Shown: positions 25,849 to 35,039 of the stretch, one piece after another | How positions within the stretch are numbered: position 1 is the stretch's first letter | Layout of the letters: each line of letters begins with the position of its first letter | From: Bryobacteraceae bacterium | Lineage (GTDB): Bacteria; Acidobacteriota; Terriglobia; Bryobacterales; Bryobacteraceae | Reading direction: 5' to 3' | Length of the DNA: 64,000 nt | Assembly: GCA_947458745.1 (NCBI GenBank) | Contig: CANGYQ010000002.1 | Coordinates: forward strand, 620,001 to 684,000 | Notes under the pieces: generated by a model | Databases searched by the model: none | Told to the model about the DNA's origin: nothing | Seen by the model: the letters and a program-made list of their open reading frames with translations, nothing else | Program-made: the position numbers and the translations under genes

Positions 25849-26622
25849 ATGCCCGTGCGCGCGACTGCAACGCTGTCGGTCCTTCTGGTGGATGACGAAG
25901 CCCTGGCCTTAAGCGAATTGTCTTATCTTTTGAAGGACTTCCCAGATCTGGAGGTGATTGGTACCGCCTCCAACGGTCTCGAAGCGGTGGAAGCCATCGA
26001 GAATCTGGAGCCAGACATCGTGTTTATGGATGTACAGATGCCGGGCCTGGATGGCCTGGGTGTCATCCGGCGGTTGAACGAGAAAAAGATTCCACTGCCC
26101 CACTTCGTGCTGGCAACCGCGTTCGATCAATATGCCGTGGAGGCCTTTCAACTGGAAGCGCTCGACTACCTGTTGAAGCCCATCGAACGCGCCCGGCTGG
26201 AACAGACCGTGGAGCGGGCGCGCAAGGTGGTCGAGGGCCATCAGCGGGCGGCCGAGGCCCCCGCCACCCAGTCGGCCGCCCCGGCCCGGAATCGCATCCT
26301 GGTCCGGCATCTCAACCGCAACCTGATCGTCGAAGCCCAGGACATCATCTTCGTCACCATCGATGAAGGCGTGATCACCGTGGTCACCAACGAGGCGGAA
26401 GGCCTTTCCAACTACCGGACCATCGAAGAGATGCAGGCTGACCTAGACCCGGACCTGTTCTGGCGGGTCCACCGCAGCTATCTGGTGAACGTCAAGCGGA
26501 TTCGCGAAGTGGTGCCGTGGTTCAAGTCCAGCTTCCAGGTGAAGATGGATGACAAGAAGCAGACACTGATCCCAGTTAGCCGCGTGCAGACCAAGAAGTT
26601 GCGTGCTTTGTTGAAGCTGTAG
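25849..26622 (+). CDS. LytTR-family response regulator (257 aa)
   Basis: An N-terminal receiver domain (about 10-125) has the acidic pair DDE at 15-17, the phospho-acceptor D61 in IVFMDVQMPG, and a K in LLKPIE. A proline/alanine-rich linker (about 135-150) leads to a LytTR DNA-binding domain (about 155-255; DIIFVTIDEGVITVVT, FWRVHRSYLVNVKRIREV). LytTR regulators bind promoter DNA through a beta-fold. No sensor kinase lies next to it. It is divergent from the inositol synthase gene and lies 216 bases upstream of the TonB receptor gene, either of which it might control. Confidence 0.93.
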   Translation: MPVRATATLSVLLVDDEALALSELSYLLKDFPDLEVIGTASNGLEAVEAIENLEPDIVFMDVQMPGLDGLGVIRRLNEKKIPLPHFVLATAFDQYAVEAFQLEALDYLLKPIERARLEQTVERARKVVEGHQRAAEAPATQSAAPARNRILVRHLNRNLIVEAQDIIFVTIDEGVITVVTNEAEGLSNYRTIEEMQADLDPDLFWRVHRSYLVNVKRIREVVPWFKSSFQVKMDDKKQTLIPVSRVQTKKLRALLKL

Positions 26623-26707
26623 CCCCAACTGGCGGCGCCCGCACCAACAATCGCCACGATCCATGCCGGGAAACCTCCGTTCCCGATCGCATTCACACTT
26701 TATTCAT

Positions 26708-26736
26708 TTGTAATCGGTGGCCCGGGCTGCTATACA
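26708..26736 (+). promoter_or_regulatory. Candidate promoter of the TonB-dependent receptor gene
   Basis: TTGTAA (26708-26713), a 17-base spacer and TATACA (26731-26736) fit a primary-sigma-type promoter at four of six positions each, and TG one base before the -10 makes it an extended -10. It lies about 100 bases before ATG 26839, whose own ribosome binding site is AAAGGA. Predicted by eye only. Confidence 0.4.
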
Positions 26737-26838
26737 GAATGTAAAGGGTTTTCCTCACTTCCAACGTTTCTTGCTCTGAATGCTGGGATTCGCGTTCTGC
26801 TGTTCTGACCGTTCAGGGCCCCCCAAAGGATATTCTCT

Positions 26839-29800
26839 ATGCTCAGACTGTTGTTGCTGGCGGGACTTTCCGCCTCCTCGCTATTGGCTCAATCCACCTT
26901 CGGCGTCTTCCTTGGCAGCGTCACCGACGCCACCGGGGCCGTAGTGTCGGGCGCGAAGATCCGGTTAACCAACCAGGGCGAGAACACGACGCGCGAATCC
27001 ACCACCGATGCGTCGGGCAACTATGAATTCCAGAACGTGAAGCCCGGTCTGTATGGCTTAAGTGTCAGCCAGAGTGGCTTCCGCGGCTACAGCGTGAAGG
27101 ATATCGTTTTGGTGTCCCGACAGACGATTCGTCTGGATGCGGCCCTCCAGGTGGGCGAAGTCACTCAGACGGTGGAGGTGTCGGCAACCGCCGGTGTCAT
27201 CGCCACCGATTCACAGACCGTTTCTTCGACGCTGAGTGGCGAACAGATCCTGGGATTGCCCGTCAACGTCCGCGGCGGCGCCTCGGGTACGACGCCTTAC
27301 GGCATGATCGCCGCGCTTCCGGGCGTGCAGTCCGACAATGGCGGCGGCTACGGCATCCAGGGCGGCGTCCCGGCGCAGAGCGAATCCACCTCTGACGGTA
27401 TTTCGATCACCGCCGTCACCGGCAATAGCCCCAACCGCAACCTCTTCCCGTCGGTGGAGTCGATCTCGGAGATCAAAGTGCAGGGCGTGGGCAATGGCGC
27501 GGAGTTTGGCGCACCGGGCGACATCACCACCATTTCGCGCTCCGGCAGCAACGACTACCATGGCGCGGCCTTCTGGTACCACCAAAACCGGGCGATGGAT
27601 TCCCGGGCGTTTAATCAGGCGCTGCTGCCCGCCAAGATCGGCAATACGTTTGGCGGGACTTTTAGCGGCCCGGTGCTACTGCCCAAAATCTACAATGGGC
27701 GCAACCGGACCTTCTTCCTGTTCACCTGGGAGAGCTTCCGCTTCCCTCGCCAATCCACCATCACCAATAGCGTGCCCACCGTCGCCATGAAGCAGGGCGA
27801 TTTTTCCGCCGAACCCGTGACGATGCGGGATCCCTTCACCGGCCTCCCCTTTGAAGGCAACCGCATCCCCGCCAGCCGGATCAACCCAGTGGCGCGGGCG
27901 GTGATCCCCTTCTACCCGGATGCCAACTTCGGCAATACCGCGCGCTTCGCGCAAGCCAATTACATCGACAACCGGCGCTCGGACATCCGGTCCAACCAAT
28001 ACGATATCCGCATTGACCACCAGTTCTCGACGGCGCACACCTTGTTTGGCCGCTACAGCCAAAAGACCAACCCGTCCACCAGCCCCAATAATCTATTGCT
28101 GCCAGCTGATACCGCCTTCAACAACTACAAGCAAGCGGTACTGAGCTACAACTGGACCATTACACCGACGTTGTTGAACGAGTTCCGCGGCGGCATCTCC
28201 TACGCTCCATCAGGCTCCCAGTTCCCCTTTGACGGCCTCGCCTTCTCGAACAGTCTGAACTTGAAGGACATCCAGCGCGACATCTTTTTCAACGCGCTGC
28301 CCAACTTTTCCATCGACCGGCAGACCAGCTTCAACAAGGGCCGTCCCGGCCGCAGCATCTCCTGGAATACCCAGTTCATCGACAACCTTAGCTGGACCAA
28401 AGGCAAGCACACCTTCAAGTTCGGCATCGATATCCGCAGCCTGCGCGCGCAAACCAACCTGGGCTTCACCACCGGCGACAACTACGGCGACTACACCTTC
28501 AACGGCAACTTCACCGGTCAGCCGTGGGGTGACTTCCTGTTAGGCGTGCCGGTGAACACTTCAGTGGCCGTCGTCCAACTGGACAATGACGGCAGTGCGA
28601 TTCACTACAAGGGTTACGCGCAGGATAGCTGGCGCGTGTCGCCACGGCTGACGCTGGAATACGGCGTGCGCTACGAGGTTCACCCGGGCTACAAGGATGC
28701 GGGCTTCAACATCGCCAACTTCGACCGCACCGTGCCGCGCACGGGCCGCGTGGTGATCCCCAGCGACCCCAAAGCCAAGCAGTTCATCGCCCCCGCCGTG
28801 CAAAGCTCCATCAACGCCTGTCCGGGTGCCACCATTGGCGGCGTGCCGTGTACGCCCTTTGTGACGGCCAGTGAAGCCGGTATTCCGGAATCGCTCCGCA
28901 ACAACTACTACGCACAGTTTCTGCCGCGCGCCGGCTTCGCCTACCGGCTGAACAACAAGACCACCATCCGCGCCGGGGCGGGCCTGTACAACATGATCCT
29001 GCTGGGCAGCGTGTTCTTTTCACTCACCGGCACCGTGCAGTCCGACGTGCGCTCCTTCAACAACATCTCGCCTCAGGGGCGGCCCATCTTCTCGCTGCCG
29101 GAGACGCGGCCTCCGGGCGTGAACGGCGTCGTGGGCGGCTCCCTGGGTGCCTTTGAGTTCCGCACCGCCAACCAGATCGACTTCCGCCCGCCGCAGATGC
29201 TGCAGTGGAATTTTTCGATCGACCGCGAATTGAGCAGCACCACCGGCCTGCGCCTCAGCTACATCGCCAACAAGTCCACCCACATGCCCTGGGCCCCCGA
29301 CCTGAACCAGGCGGCTTCTTCGACGCAGTTCTTCACGCAGCGGCCGCTCACGGATCGCCCGTTCCCGAACTGGGGCTTGATCTATTCCCGCGATGCCGGG
29401 GCCAACTCGATCTATCAATCGTTCCAGGCCGAGCTCAACCGGCGCTTCAAGAGCGGCTTCACTTTGAACAGTGCCTACACGTTGGCCAAGCAGTTGGGGG
29501 ATGGGGCCGGACCCAACCCCAGTGGCTATGCCGGCGAAACCGGCGGGGGCCGCGTCACCAATTCACTGAACCGCCGCGCGGACCGCGGCGATGTCTATGC
29601 CACGCGCCGTCATCGGTTCGTCAATAGCCTGGTCTACGATCTGCCATTTGGCCGGGGCCGCCGCCTGCTGTCGAGTGCCAACCGCTTCACGGATGCGGTG
29701 CTGGGTGGTTGGAGCATGAGCTCCCTGATGATCATCCAGACCGGTCCGTTCCTGACGCCCACCTTCTCCGGTGGCGACCCCTCCGGCACCAACGCCCCGC

Positions 29801-30243
29801 GGCGCGGCACCCAACGGCCGGACCGTGTGGGAGCGGCCACGGGTGAACTGGCCGAACCGGATCGCACCCGCTGGCTGGACCGTTCCGCTTTTGTCTGCCC
29901 GGGCCGCGTGCCCGGTGCCGCCGATCAGTTCAACTGCTCCGTCGGCGTACTGCCTGGCCGCGACATCGCCCCCATAGGCCGCTTCGGCAACTCGGGCGTC
30001 GGCATCGCCGTGGGCCCGGGAACCTTCAGCTGGAACGCCGGTATGCGCAAGAGCTTCGCCCTGGCCGAACGATTGAAGATGCGCCTGGAAGGTACGTTTA
30101 CCAACGTCCCCAACTGGACCAACCTGGGTGACCCCATCTCCAACATCAACGACAACAACTTTGGCCGCATCACCGGCACCCGCGGCGGCTCCGATTTCGG
30201 CGGCAACCGCACGGGCCAAGTCTCCTTGCGGCTTGAGTTTTAA
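26839..30243 (+). CDS. Oar-like TonB-dependent receptor with carboxypeptidase-regulatory domain (1134 aa)
   Basis: A signal peptide (LRLLLLAGLSASSLLAQ) is followed by a carboxypeptidase-regulatory-like domain (about 25-110, GSVTDATGAVVSGAKIRLTN, GNYEFQNVKPGLYGL), a plug domain (about 115-225) and a long 22-strand-type barrel ending VSLRLEF with a terminal phenylalanine. This is the acidobacterial Oar-like form, probably for uptake of oligosaccharides or peptides across the outer membrane. It stands alone in its transcript: a promoter candidate lies upstream and a strong terminator follows at 30270-30317. A PSCyt1/DUF1501 pair comes next, an arrangement also seen elsewhere, but no co-transcription is implied. 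Confidence 0.92.
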   Translation: MLRLLLLAGLSASSLLAQSTFGVFLGSVTDATGAVVSGAKIRLTNQGENTTRESTTDASGNYEFQNVKPGLYGLSVSQSGFRGYSVKDIVLVSRQTIRLDAALQVGEVTQTVEVSATAGVIATDSQTVSSTLSGEQILGLPVNVRGGASGTTPYGMIAALPGVQSDNGGGYGIQGGVPAQSESTSDGISITAVTGNSPNRNLFPSVESISEIKVQGVGNGAEFGAPGDITTISRSGSNDYHGAAFWYHQNRAMDSRAFNQALLPAKIGNTFGGTFSGPVLLPKIYNGRNRTFFLFTWESFRFPRQSTITNSVPTVAMKQGDFSAEPVTMRDPFTGLPFEGNRIPASRINPVARAVIPFYPDANFGNTARFAQANYIDNRRSDIRSNQYDIRIDHQFSTAHTLFGRYSQKTNPSTSPNNLLLPADTAFNNYKQAVLSYNWTITPTLLNEFRGGISYAPSGSQFPFDGLAFSNSLNLKDIQRDIFFNALPNFSIDRQTSFNKGRPGRSISWNTQFIDNLSWTKGKHTFKFGIDIRSLRAQTNLGFTTGDNYGDYTFNGNFTGQPWGDFLLGVPVNTSVAVVQLDNDGSAIHYKGYAQDSWRVSPRLTLEYGVRYEVHPGYKDAGFNIANFDRTVPRTGRVVIPSDPKAKQFIAPAVQSSINACPGATIGGVPCTPFVTASEAGIPESLRNNYYAQFLPRAGFAYRLNNKTTIRAGAGLYNMILLGSVFFSLTGTVQSDVRSFNNISPQGRPIFSLPETRPPGVNGVVGGSLGAFEFRTANQIDFRPPQMLQWNFSIDRELSSTTGLRLSYIANKSTHMPWAPDLNQAASSTQFFTQRPLTDRPFPNWGLIYSRDAGANSIYQSFQAELNRRFKSGFTLNSAYTLAKQLGDGAGPNPSGYAGETGGGRVTNSLNRRADRGDVYATRRHRFVNSLVYDLPFGRGRRLLSSANRFTDAVLGGWSMSSLMIIQTGPFLTPTFSGGDPSGTNAPRRGTQRPDRVGAATGELAEPDRTRWLDRSAFVCPGRVPGAADQFNCSVGVLPGRDIAPIGRFGNSGVGIAVGPGTFSWNAGMRKSFALAERLKMRLEGTFTNVPNWTNLGDPISNINDNNFGRITGTRGGSDFGGNRTGQVSLRLEF

Positions 30244-30269
30244 GGCCGCTCTCGCCTTCGGGCAACCTT

Positions 30270-30317
30270 CAGCGTCCGTGTTGGGCCAGCCTTGGCTCCA
30301 CGGACGCTGTTGTTTTT
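30270..30317 (+). terminator. Rho-independent terminator after the TonB receptor gene
   Basis: CAGCGTCCGTG (30270-30280) pairs perfectly with CACGGACGCTG (30299-30309), an 11-base stem with an 18-base loop, followed by TTGTTTTT (30310-30317). It lies 27 bases after the stop codon. Confidence 0.85.
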
Positions 30318-30354
30318 GGTGGACACGGGCACGCCGGAGTACCGCGCGTATCGA

Positions 30355-30360
30355 TATAAT
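30355..30360 (+). promoter_or_regulatory. Perfect -10 box before the third PSCyt1 gene
   Basis: TATAAT at 30355-30360 lies 24 bases before ATG 30385, with AAAGGG between as ribosome binding site. No good -35 is found 16-18 bases upstream, so the promoter, if real, may depend on an activator or on another sigma factor. Confidence 0.4.
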
Positions 30361-30384
30361 CGAGTCAACTAAGAAAGGGTGACT

Positions 30385-33300
30385 ATGTCCAAAATCGCTC
30401 TCCTGTTCGTTACGCTGCCCCTGGTTTGGGCCGCCCCGCCGGCCACGCCTACCGTCAGCTTCCAGCGCGACATCCGCCCTATTCTGTCTGACAACTGCTT
30501 CTCCTGCCATGGGCCGGATTCCAAGTCGCGCATGGCGGGCCTGCGTCTCGACTTGAAGGCCTCCGCACTGGAAGCTCGCAAATCCGGCGCGCCCATCGTC
30601 CCCGGCAAGCCGACCGAGAGCCTGGCCTTCCAACGCATCATCGAAAGCAACGCGGCCAAGAAGATGCCGCCCGAGTATTCCCACAAGAAGCTCACCGCCG
30701 CGCAGGTGGCTACCGTCAAGCACTGGATTGAGCAAGGCGCACCCTGGAAAGAACATTGGGCCTACCAGGCACCGGTGCGTCCCGCGGCACCCGTGGTGCG
30801 GAACACCGCTTGGGCCCGCACGCCGATCGACCGCTTCATCCTGGCCAAACTGGAAGCGCAGGGGCTGACACCCGCCCCAGCCGCCAGCCGCCGCACCCTG
30901 ATCCGGCGCGTGGCGCTCGACCTGACCGGCTTGCCGCCCCAGCCTGAAGAAGTGGAGCAGTTCCTGGCCGACAAGTCAGCCAACGCCTACGAGAAGATGA
31001 TCGACCGGTATCTGGCTTCGCCCCAGTATGGCGAGCACCGCGCGCACTACTGGCTGGACGCGGCGCGCTATGGCGACACTCACGGCATCCACGTCGACAA
31101 CTATCGTGAGATGTGGCCTTACCGCGATTGGGTGATCCAGGCCTACAACCGCAACTTGACGTTTGATCAGTTCACCATTGAGCAACTGGCCGGCGATCTG
31201 CTGCCGAACCCGACGCTTGAACAACGCATCGCCACCGGCTTCCACCGCAACAACGTCACCACCAACGAAGCGGGCTTGATCGAAGACGAGTATGCCGAGA
31301 TCTACGCCAAGGATCGCGCCGACACGACGGGCGCGGTGTGGCTGGGCATGACAGTGGGCTGCGCCACCTGCCACGACCATAAGTTCGACCCCATCCCACA
31401 AAAGGACTTCTACGCCCTGGGTGCCTACTTCCGCAACACCACCCAGCGAGTGATGGACGACAACATCCCGGACACGCCGCCCATCGTGCTGGTCCCGGCG
31501 CTGGAAGACCGCGAGCGTTGGCCGCAGGTCAGTGCCCGCTTGGCGGAACTCCGCACCGCGATTTCCAAAGCCCGCCAGCAGGAACCGGCCGGCTTTGCGC
31601 AATGGCTTTCCAGTGCCCGGCCCACGGACGCCCGGCCACTTGATGCTGCCAGCGAGTGGTTCACCGCCAACCTGGCCAAGTTGGCCGACGGAGCCAAGCA
31701 AGCCAAGATGGCCGAATCGAACATTGCCGGCCGCACCGCGCTGACCTTCATCGAGAATGAAGGCTTGCCCGTGCCCAATAGCCCCAAGCTCGACGCCGAC
31801 AAGCCGTTTACCATCGCCATTGACTTCCTCTTCCCGAAGGCCGAACAAGGCTACACGCTCGCCTCGCAACAGGTGACCGTGAAGGACCCGGTGTTGGGCG
31901 ACAAGACGCAAGGCTGGGTGATCAACGTCGGTGGCCGCGTGGTGGGCATGAATATCTGGGGCGACAACGGGCAGAACATTGAGATCCGTGCCGCGCACCT
32001 GGAGCAGATCAAGCACGGCACCTGGAACCACTTGGTGGTCACCTATGACGGCAGCCGCCACCAATCCGGCTTGGGCATGTTCCTCAATGGCCGCGCCATC
32101 AATACGCAAGGCCGCGGCAATCAGAACGTGGTCCTGAAAGGCGCCATTGCCATCGATCAGCCGCTGCTGCTGGGCCGGTCGCTGAAAGACGGGGCCATCG
32201 CTGATTTCCGCGTCATCAACCGCGTCATCAATGAGAGCGAAGCCTACCTGTTAAGCCGCTGGACCGCCGTGGAAGCGGCGCTGAGCCGTCAGGCCGCCAC
32301 CACGGCCGACCGGGAGGCGCTGCTGATCTACTACTTGTCCAAGCAGGATCCGGCGTTCGGAAAACTGGCCGGCGAGCTGACCACGTTGAACCTGGAAGCC
32401 CGGGCAATCACCCGCCGCGGCGCCATCACGCACGTCATGAATGAGCGGATAGACCAGATGCCGTCGGCCAACATCCTCTTCCGCGGTGCTTATGATCAGA
32501 AGCGCGCCAAGGTGGAAGCGTCCACGCCGACCGTGCTGCCACCCATGCCGGCGGAGCTGCCGAACAACCGCTTGGGCTTTGCCAAGTGGCTGATGCGCCC
32601 GGAGAACCCGATGACCGCCCGCGTGACGGCCAACCGCATGTGGCAGGAAGTGTTCGGCACGGGCATCGTGAAGACCACCGATGATTTTGGCAGCCAGGGC
32701 GAACCACCCACGCACCAGGAACTGCTCGATTGGCTGGCGGTGGACTTCCGCGAGAACGGGTGGGACATGAAGCGCTTCTACAAACAGCTGCTGTTGTCGG
32801 CCACTTATCAGCAGAGTGCCGTGGCTACGCCCGCCAAGCTGGCCAAGGACCCCGAGAACCGGCTGCTCAGCCGCGGGCCCCGCTTCCGCATGGATGCCGA
32901 AATGATTCGTGATTACGCGCTGGCCTCCAGCGGCCTGCTGAGCTTGAAGGTAGGCGGCCCCAGCGTCAAGCCTTACCAGCCGGAGGGAGTCTGGGAAGCG
33001 GTGGCGATGGTGGGCTCCAACACGCGGTTCTACCAGCGCGATGGGGGAGACAAGCTCTACCGCCGCAGCCTCTACACCTTCATCAAGCGCAGCGCTCCGC
33101 CAGCGAGCCTCGATATCTTCAACGCCCCATCCCGCGAGTCCTGCACGGTTCGCCGGGAGCGCACCAACACGCCGCTGCAGGCATTGGTCACGATGAACGA
33201 TACGCAGTTCATGGAAGCGGCTCGCAATCTCGCCCAGCGGGCCTACGTAGCTGCGCCGGTGCTGGATGGAAGGCTGGATTTCATGACCGCCAACCTGCTC

Positions 33301-33510
33301 GCCCGGCCGCTCGAGGGCGCGGAACGGCAGGTGGCGATAAAGGCTTACCGGGAGTACGCCGCCTACTACGACACGCATTCCAAGGATGCGATGAAGCTGC
33401 TGCAGGTGGGTGAGAAGCCCGCCGAGCGCGCACCGGACATGATCGTCTCGGCGGCGCTGGCCATGCTGGCGCATCAGTTGTTGAACCTGGATGAGGTGCT
33501 GACCAAATGA
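30385..33510 (+). CDS. PSCyt1-DUF1549-LamG-DUF1553 secreted heme c protein (about 1041 aa)
   Basis: ATG 30385 with AAAGG six bases upstream is the start; a GTG two codons earlier is the alternative. After a signal peptide come PSCyt1 with CFSCH at 38-42, DUF1549 with CATCHDHKFDP at 326-330, then an insert of roughly 180 residues (about 440-625) with features of a LamG/concanavalin-like sandwich (FTIAIDFLFPKAEQGYTLAS, HGTWNHLVVTYDGSRHQSGL, MFLNGRAI), then DUF1553 (MTARVTANRMWQEVFGTGIV). The lectin-like insert is absent from the other two copies and suggests polysaccharide binding. It overlaps the DUF1501 gene by four bases (ATGA), so translation is coupled. Confidence 0.92.
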   Translation: MSKIALLFVTLPLVWAAPPATPTVSFQRDIRPILSDNCFSCHGPDSKSRMAGLRLDLKASALEARKSGAPIVPGKPTESLAFQRIIESNAAKKMPPEYSHKKLTAAQVATVKHWIEQGAPWKEHWAYQAPVRPAAPVVRNTAWARTPIDRFILAKLEAQGLTPAPAASRRTLIRRVALDLTGLPPQPEEVEQFLADKSANAYEKMIDRYLASPQYGEHRAHYWLDAARYGDTHGIHVDNYREMWPYRDWVIQAYNRNLTFDQFTIEQLAGDLLPNPTLEQRIATGFHRNNVTTNEAGLIEDEYAEIYAKDRADTTGAVWLGMTVGCATCHDHKFDPIPQKDFYALGAYFRNTTQRVMDDNIPDTPPIVLVPALEDRERWPQVSARLAELRTAISKARQQEPAGFAQWLSSARPTDARPLDAASEWFTANLAKLADGAKQAKMAESNIAGRTALTFIENEGLPVPNSPKLDADKPFTIAIDFLFPKAEQGYTLASQQVTVKDPVLGDKTQGWVINVGGRVVGMNIWGDNGQNIEIRAAHLEQIKHGTWNHLVVTYDGSRHQSGLGMFLNGRAINTQGRGNQNVVLKGAIAIDQPLLLGRSLKDGAIADFRVINRVINESEAYLLSRWTAVEAALSRQAATTADREALLIYYLSKQDPAFGKLAGELTTLNLEARAITRRGAITHVMNERIDQMPSANILFRGAYDQKRAKVEASTPTVLPPMPAELPNNRLGFAKWLMRPENPMTARVTANRMWQEVFGTGIVKTTDDFGSQGEPPTHQELLDWLAVDFRENGWDMKRFYKQLLLSATYQQSAVATPAKLAKDPENRLLSRGPRFRMDAEMIRDYALASSGLLSLKVGGPSVKPYQPEGVWEAVAMVGSNTRFYQRDGGDKLYRRSLYTFIKRSAPPASLDIFNAPSRESCTVRRERTNTPLQALVTMNDTQFMEAARNLAQRAYVAAPVLDGRLDFMTANLLARPLEGAERQVAIKAYREYAAYYDTHSKDAMKLLQVGEKPAERAPDMIVSAALAMLAHQLLNLDEVLTK

Positions 33511-34997
33511 GAAAACATGACGCCATTGACGTGATCGCCGCCCAGATGGCGCAGGAAGAATCGCGCCGCCAGTTCTTTGGGCGCGGCATCCAGGGTATTG
33601 GAGCACTAGCGCTGGGCAGCTTGTTGGGGCAGGAAGCTTCGGCGGCGTCCACCGATGCCCCCAAAGTGATCGGCGGCCTGCCCGGTCTGCCCCACTTTGC
33701 CCCCAAGGCCAAGCGCTGCATCTACCTCCATATGGTGGGAGCCCCTCCGCAGATCGATCTGTTCGACTACAAGCCCGGCATGAAGGACTACTTCGACAAA
33801 GATCTGCCGGAGTCGATCCGCCAAGGCCAGCGCCTCACCACCATGACCAGCGGCCAAAGCCGCTTCCCGATTGCGCCTTCGGTGTTTAAGTTCGCCCAGC
33901 ACGGCAAGAGCGGCACCTGGCTTTCGGAGTTGCTGCCCTACACGGCCAAGATGGTGGACGACATCGCATTGATCCGCACCATGCATACCGAAGCGATCAA
34001 CCACGAACCGGCCATCACGTTTTTCCAGACCGGCAACATGATCGCCGGGCGGCCCTGCATCGGCAGTTGGGTCAGCTATGGCCTGGGTAGCATGAACTCT
34101 GACCTACCTTCGTTTGTCGTGCTGCAAGCCAAGCACACCCATCCGCGCGCCAATGTGCAGGCGATCTCAGCCCGCTTGTGGAGCGCTGGCTTCTTGAGCG
34201 GCCAGTATTCCGGCGTCGGCTTGCGCAGCGGTGGCGATCCGGTGCTGTTCATCAACAACCCCGATGGCGTGCCCATGGAGATGCGCCGCAAGATGCTGGA
34301 TGCGCTGGGTGAGATGAACCAGCAGACCTTCCAGAAGCTTTCTGATCCGGAAACCAAGACCCGCATCGCGCAGTATGAGATGGCCTTCCGGATGCAATCC
34401 TCAGTGCCGGAACTAACCGATGTGTCAAAGGAGCCCGAGAGCACCTACGCGCTCTACGGCGAAGAAGCCAAGAAGCCTGGCACCTTCGCCCAAACCTGCC
34501 TGATGGCGCGGAGGCTGGCGGAGCGTAACGTGCGCTTCATCCAGGTCTATCACCGTGGTTGGGATGTGCACGGCAGCTTGCCGGAAGTATTGCCCAGCCA
34601 GTGCAAAGACGTCGATCAAGGTGCCTACGCGCTAGTGCAGGATTTGAAACAGCGCGGCATGCTAGACGACACCCTGGTGATCTTCGCCGGCGAATTCGGC
34701 CGCACCATCTATTCGCAAGGCAAGCTGACCGCCACCGATTATGGCCGCGACCATCACCCGCGCTGCTTCAGCCTCTGGATGGCCGGCGGCGGCATCAAGG
34801 GCGGCGTGGTCCACGGCACCACCGACGAGTTCAGCTACAACATCACCGAAAACCCGGTCCACGTCCGGGACTTCCAGGCCACCATCATGCACCTGTTCGG
34901 CCTGGACCACGACCGGTTCTCCTACAAGTATCAGGGCCTGGACGTCAAGCTGACCGGCGTCGAAAAGGCGTCGGTGGTGAAGGCCATTCTCGCCTAG
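33507..34997 (+). CDS. DUF1501 domain protein, Tat-type signal (496 aa)
   Basis: A 20-residue leader precedes the twin-arginine segment SRRQFFGRGIQGIGALALGS. The landmarks follow: HFAPKAKRCIYLHMVGAPPQ, IDLFDYKPGM, VIFAGEFGRTI, GRDHHPRCFSLWMAGGGIKG and VHVRDFQATIMHLFG. It is the longest of the three DUF1501 proteins. The start codon overlaps the stop of the PSCyt1-LamG gene, so the two are made together and probably act together outside the cytoplasm. It converges on the TldE-like gene with only 42 bases between them, which hold a GGCTCC...GGAGCC hairpin. Confidence 0.92.
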   Translation: MRKHDAIDVIAAQMAQEESRRQFFGRGIQGIGALALGSLLGQEASAASTDAPKVIGGLPGLPHFAPKAKRCIYLHMVGAPPQIDLFDYKPGMKDYFDKDLPESIRQGQRLTTMTSGQSRFPIAPSVFKFAQHGKSGTWLSELLPYTAKMVDDIALIRTMHTEAINHEPAITFFQTGNMIAGRPCIGSWVSYGLGSMNSDLPSFVVLQAKHTHPRANVQAISARLWSAGFLSGQYSGVGLRSGGDPVLFINNPDGVPMEMRRKMLDALGEMNQQTFQKLSDPETKTRIAQYEMAFRMQSSVPELTDVSKEPESTYALYGEEAKKPGTFAQTCLMARRLAERNVRFIQVYHRGWDVHGSLPEVLPSQCKDVDQGAYALVQDLKQRGMLDDTLVIFAGEFGRTIYSQGKLTATDYGRDHHPRCFSLWMAGGGIKGGVVHGTTDEFSYNITENPVHVRDFQATIMHLFGLDHDRFSYKYQGLDVKLTGVEKASVVKAILA

Positions 34998-35001
34998 GTT
35001 C

Positions 35002-35034
35002 GGCTCCGTTCACCGCTCAGCGGCAGGTGGAGCC
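35002..35034. terminator. Possible bidirectional terminator hairpin between convergent genes
   Basis: GGCTCC (35002-35007) pairs with GGAGCC (35029-35034), with an inner CCGC/GCGG stem. It fills the 42-base gap between two convergent genes but has no T-run, so the call is tentative. Confidence 0.35.
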
Positions 35035-35039
35035 AGCGC

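Noticed and set aside
26478..26696. Small minus-strand ORF that begins with a hydrophobic segment, next to the LytTR gene
   Set aside because: Most of it is antisense to the LytTR domain, and no ribosome binding site is seen.
32251..33606. 451-residue minus-strand frame opposite the third PSCyt1 gene
   Set aside because: Shadow of the DUF1553 region; Arg/Gln/His-rich, no signal or domain.
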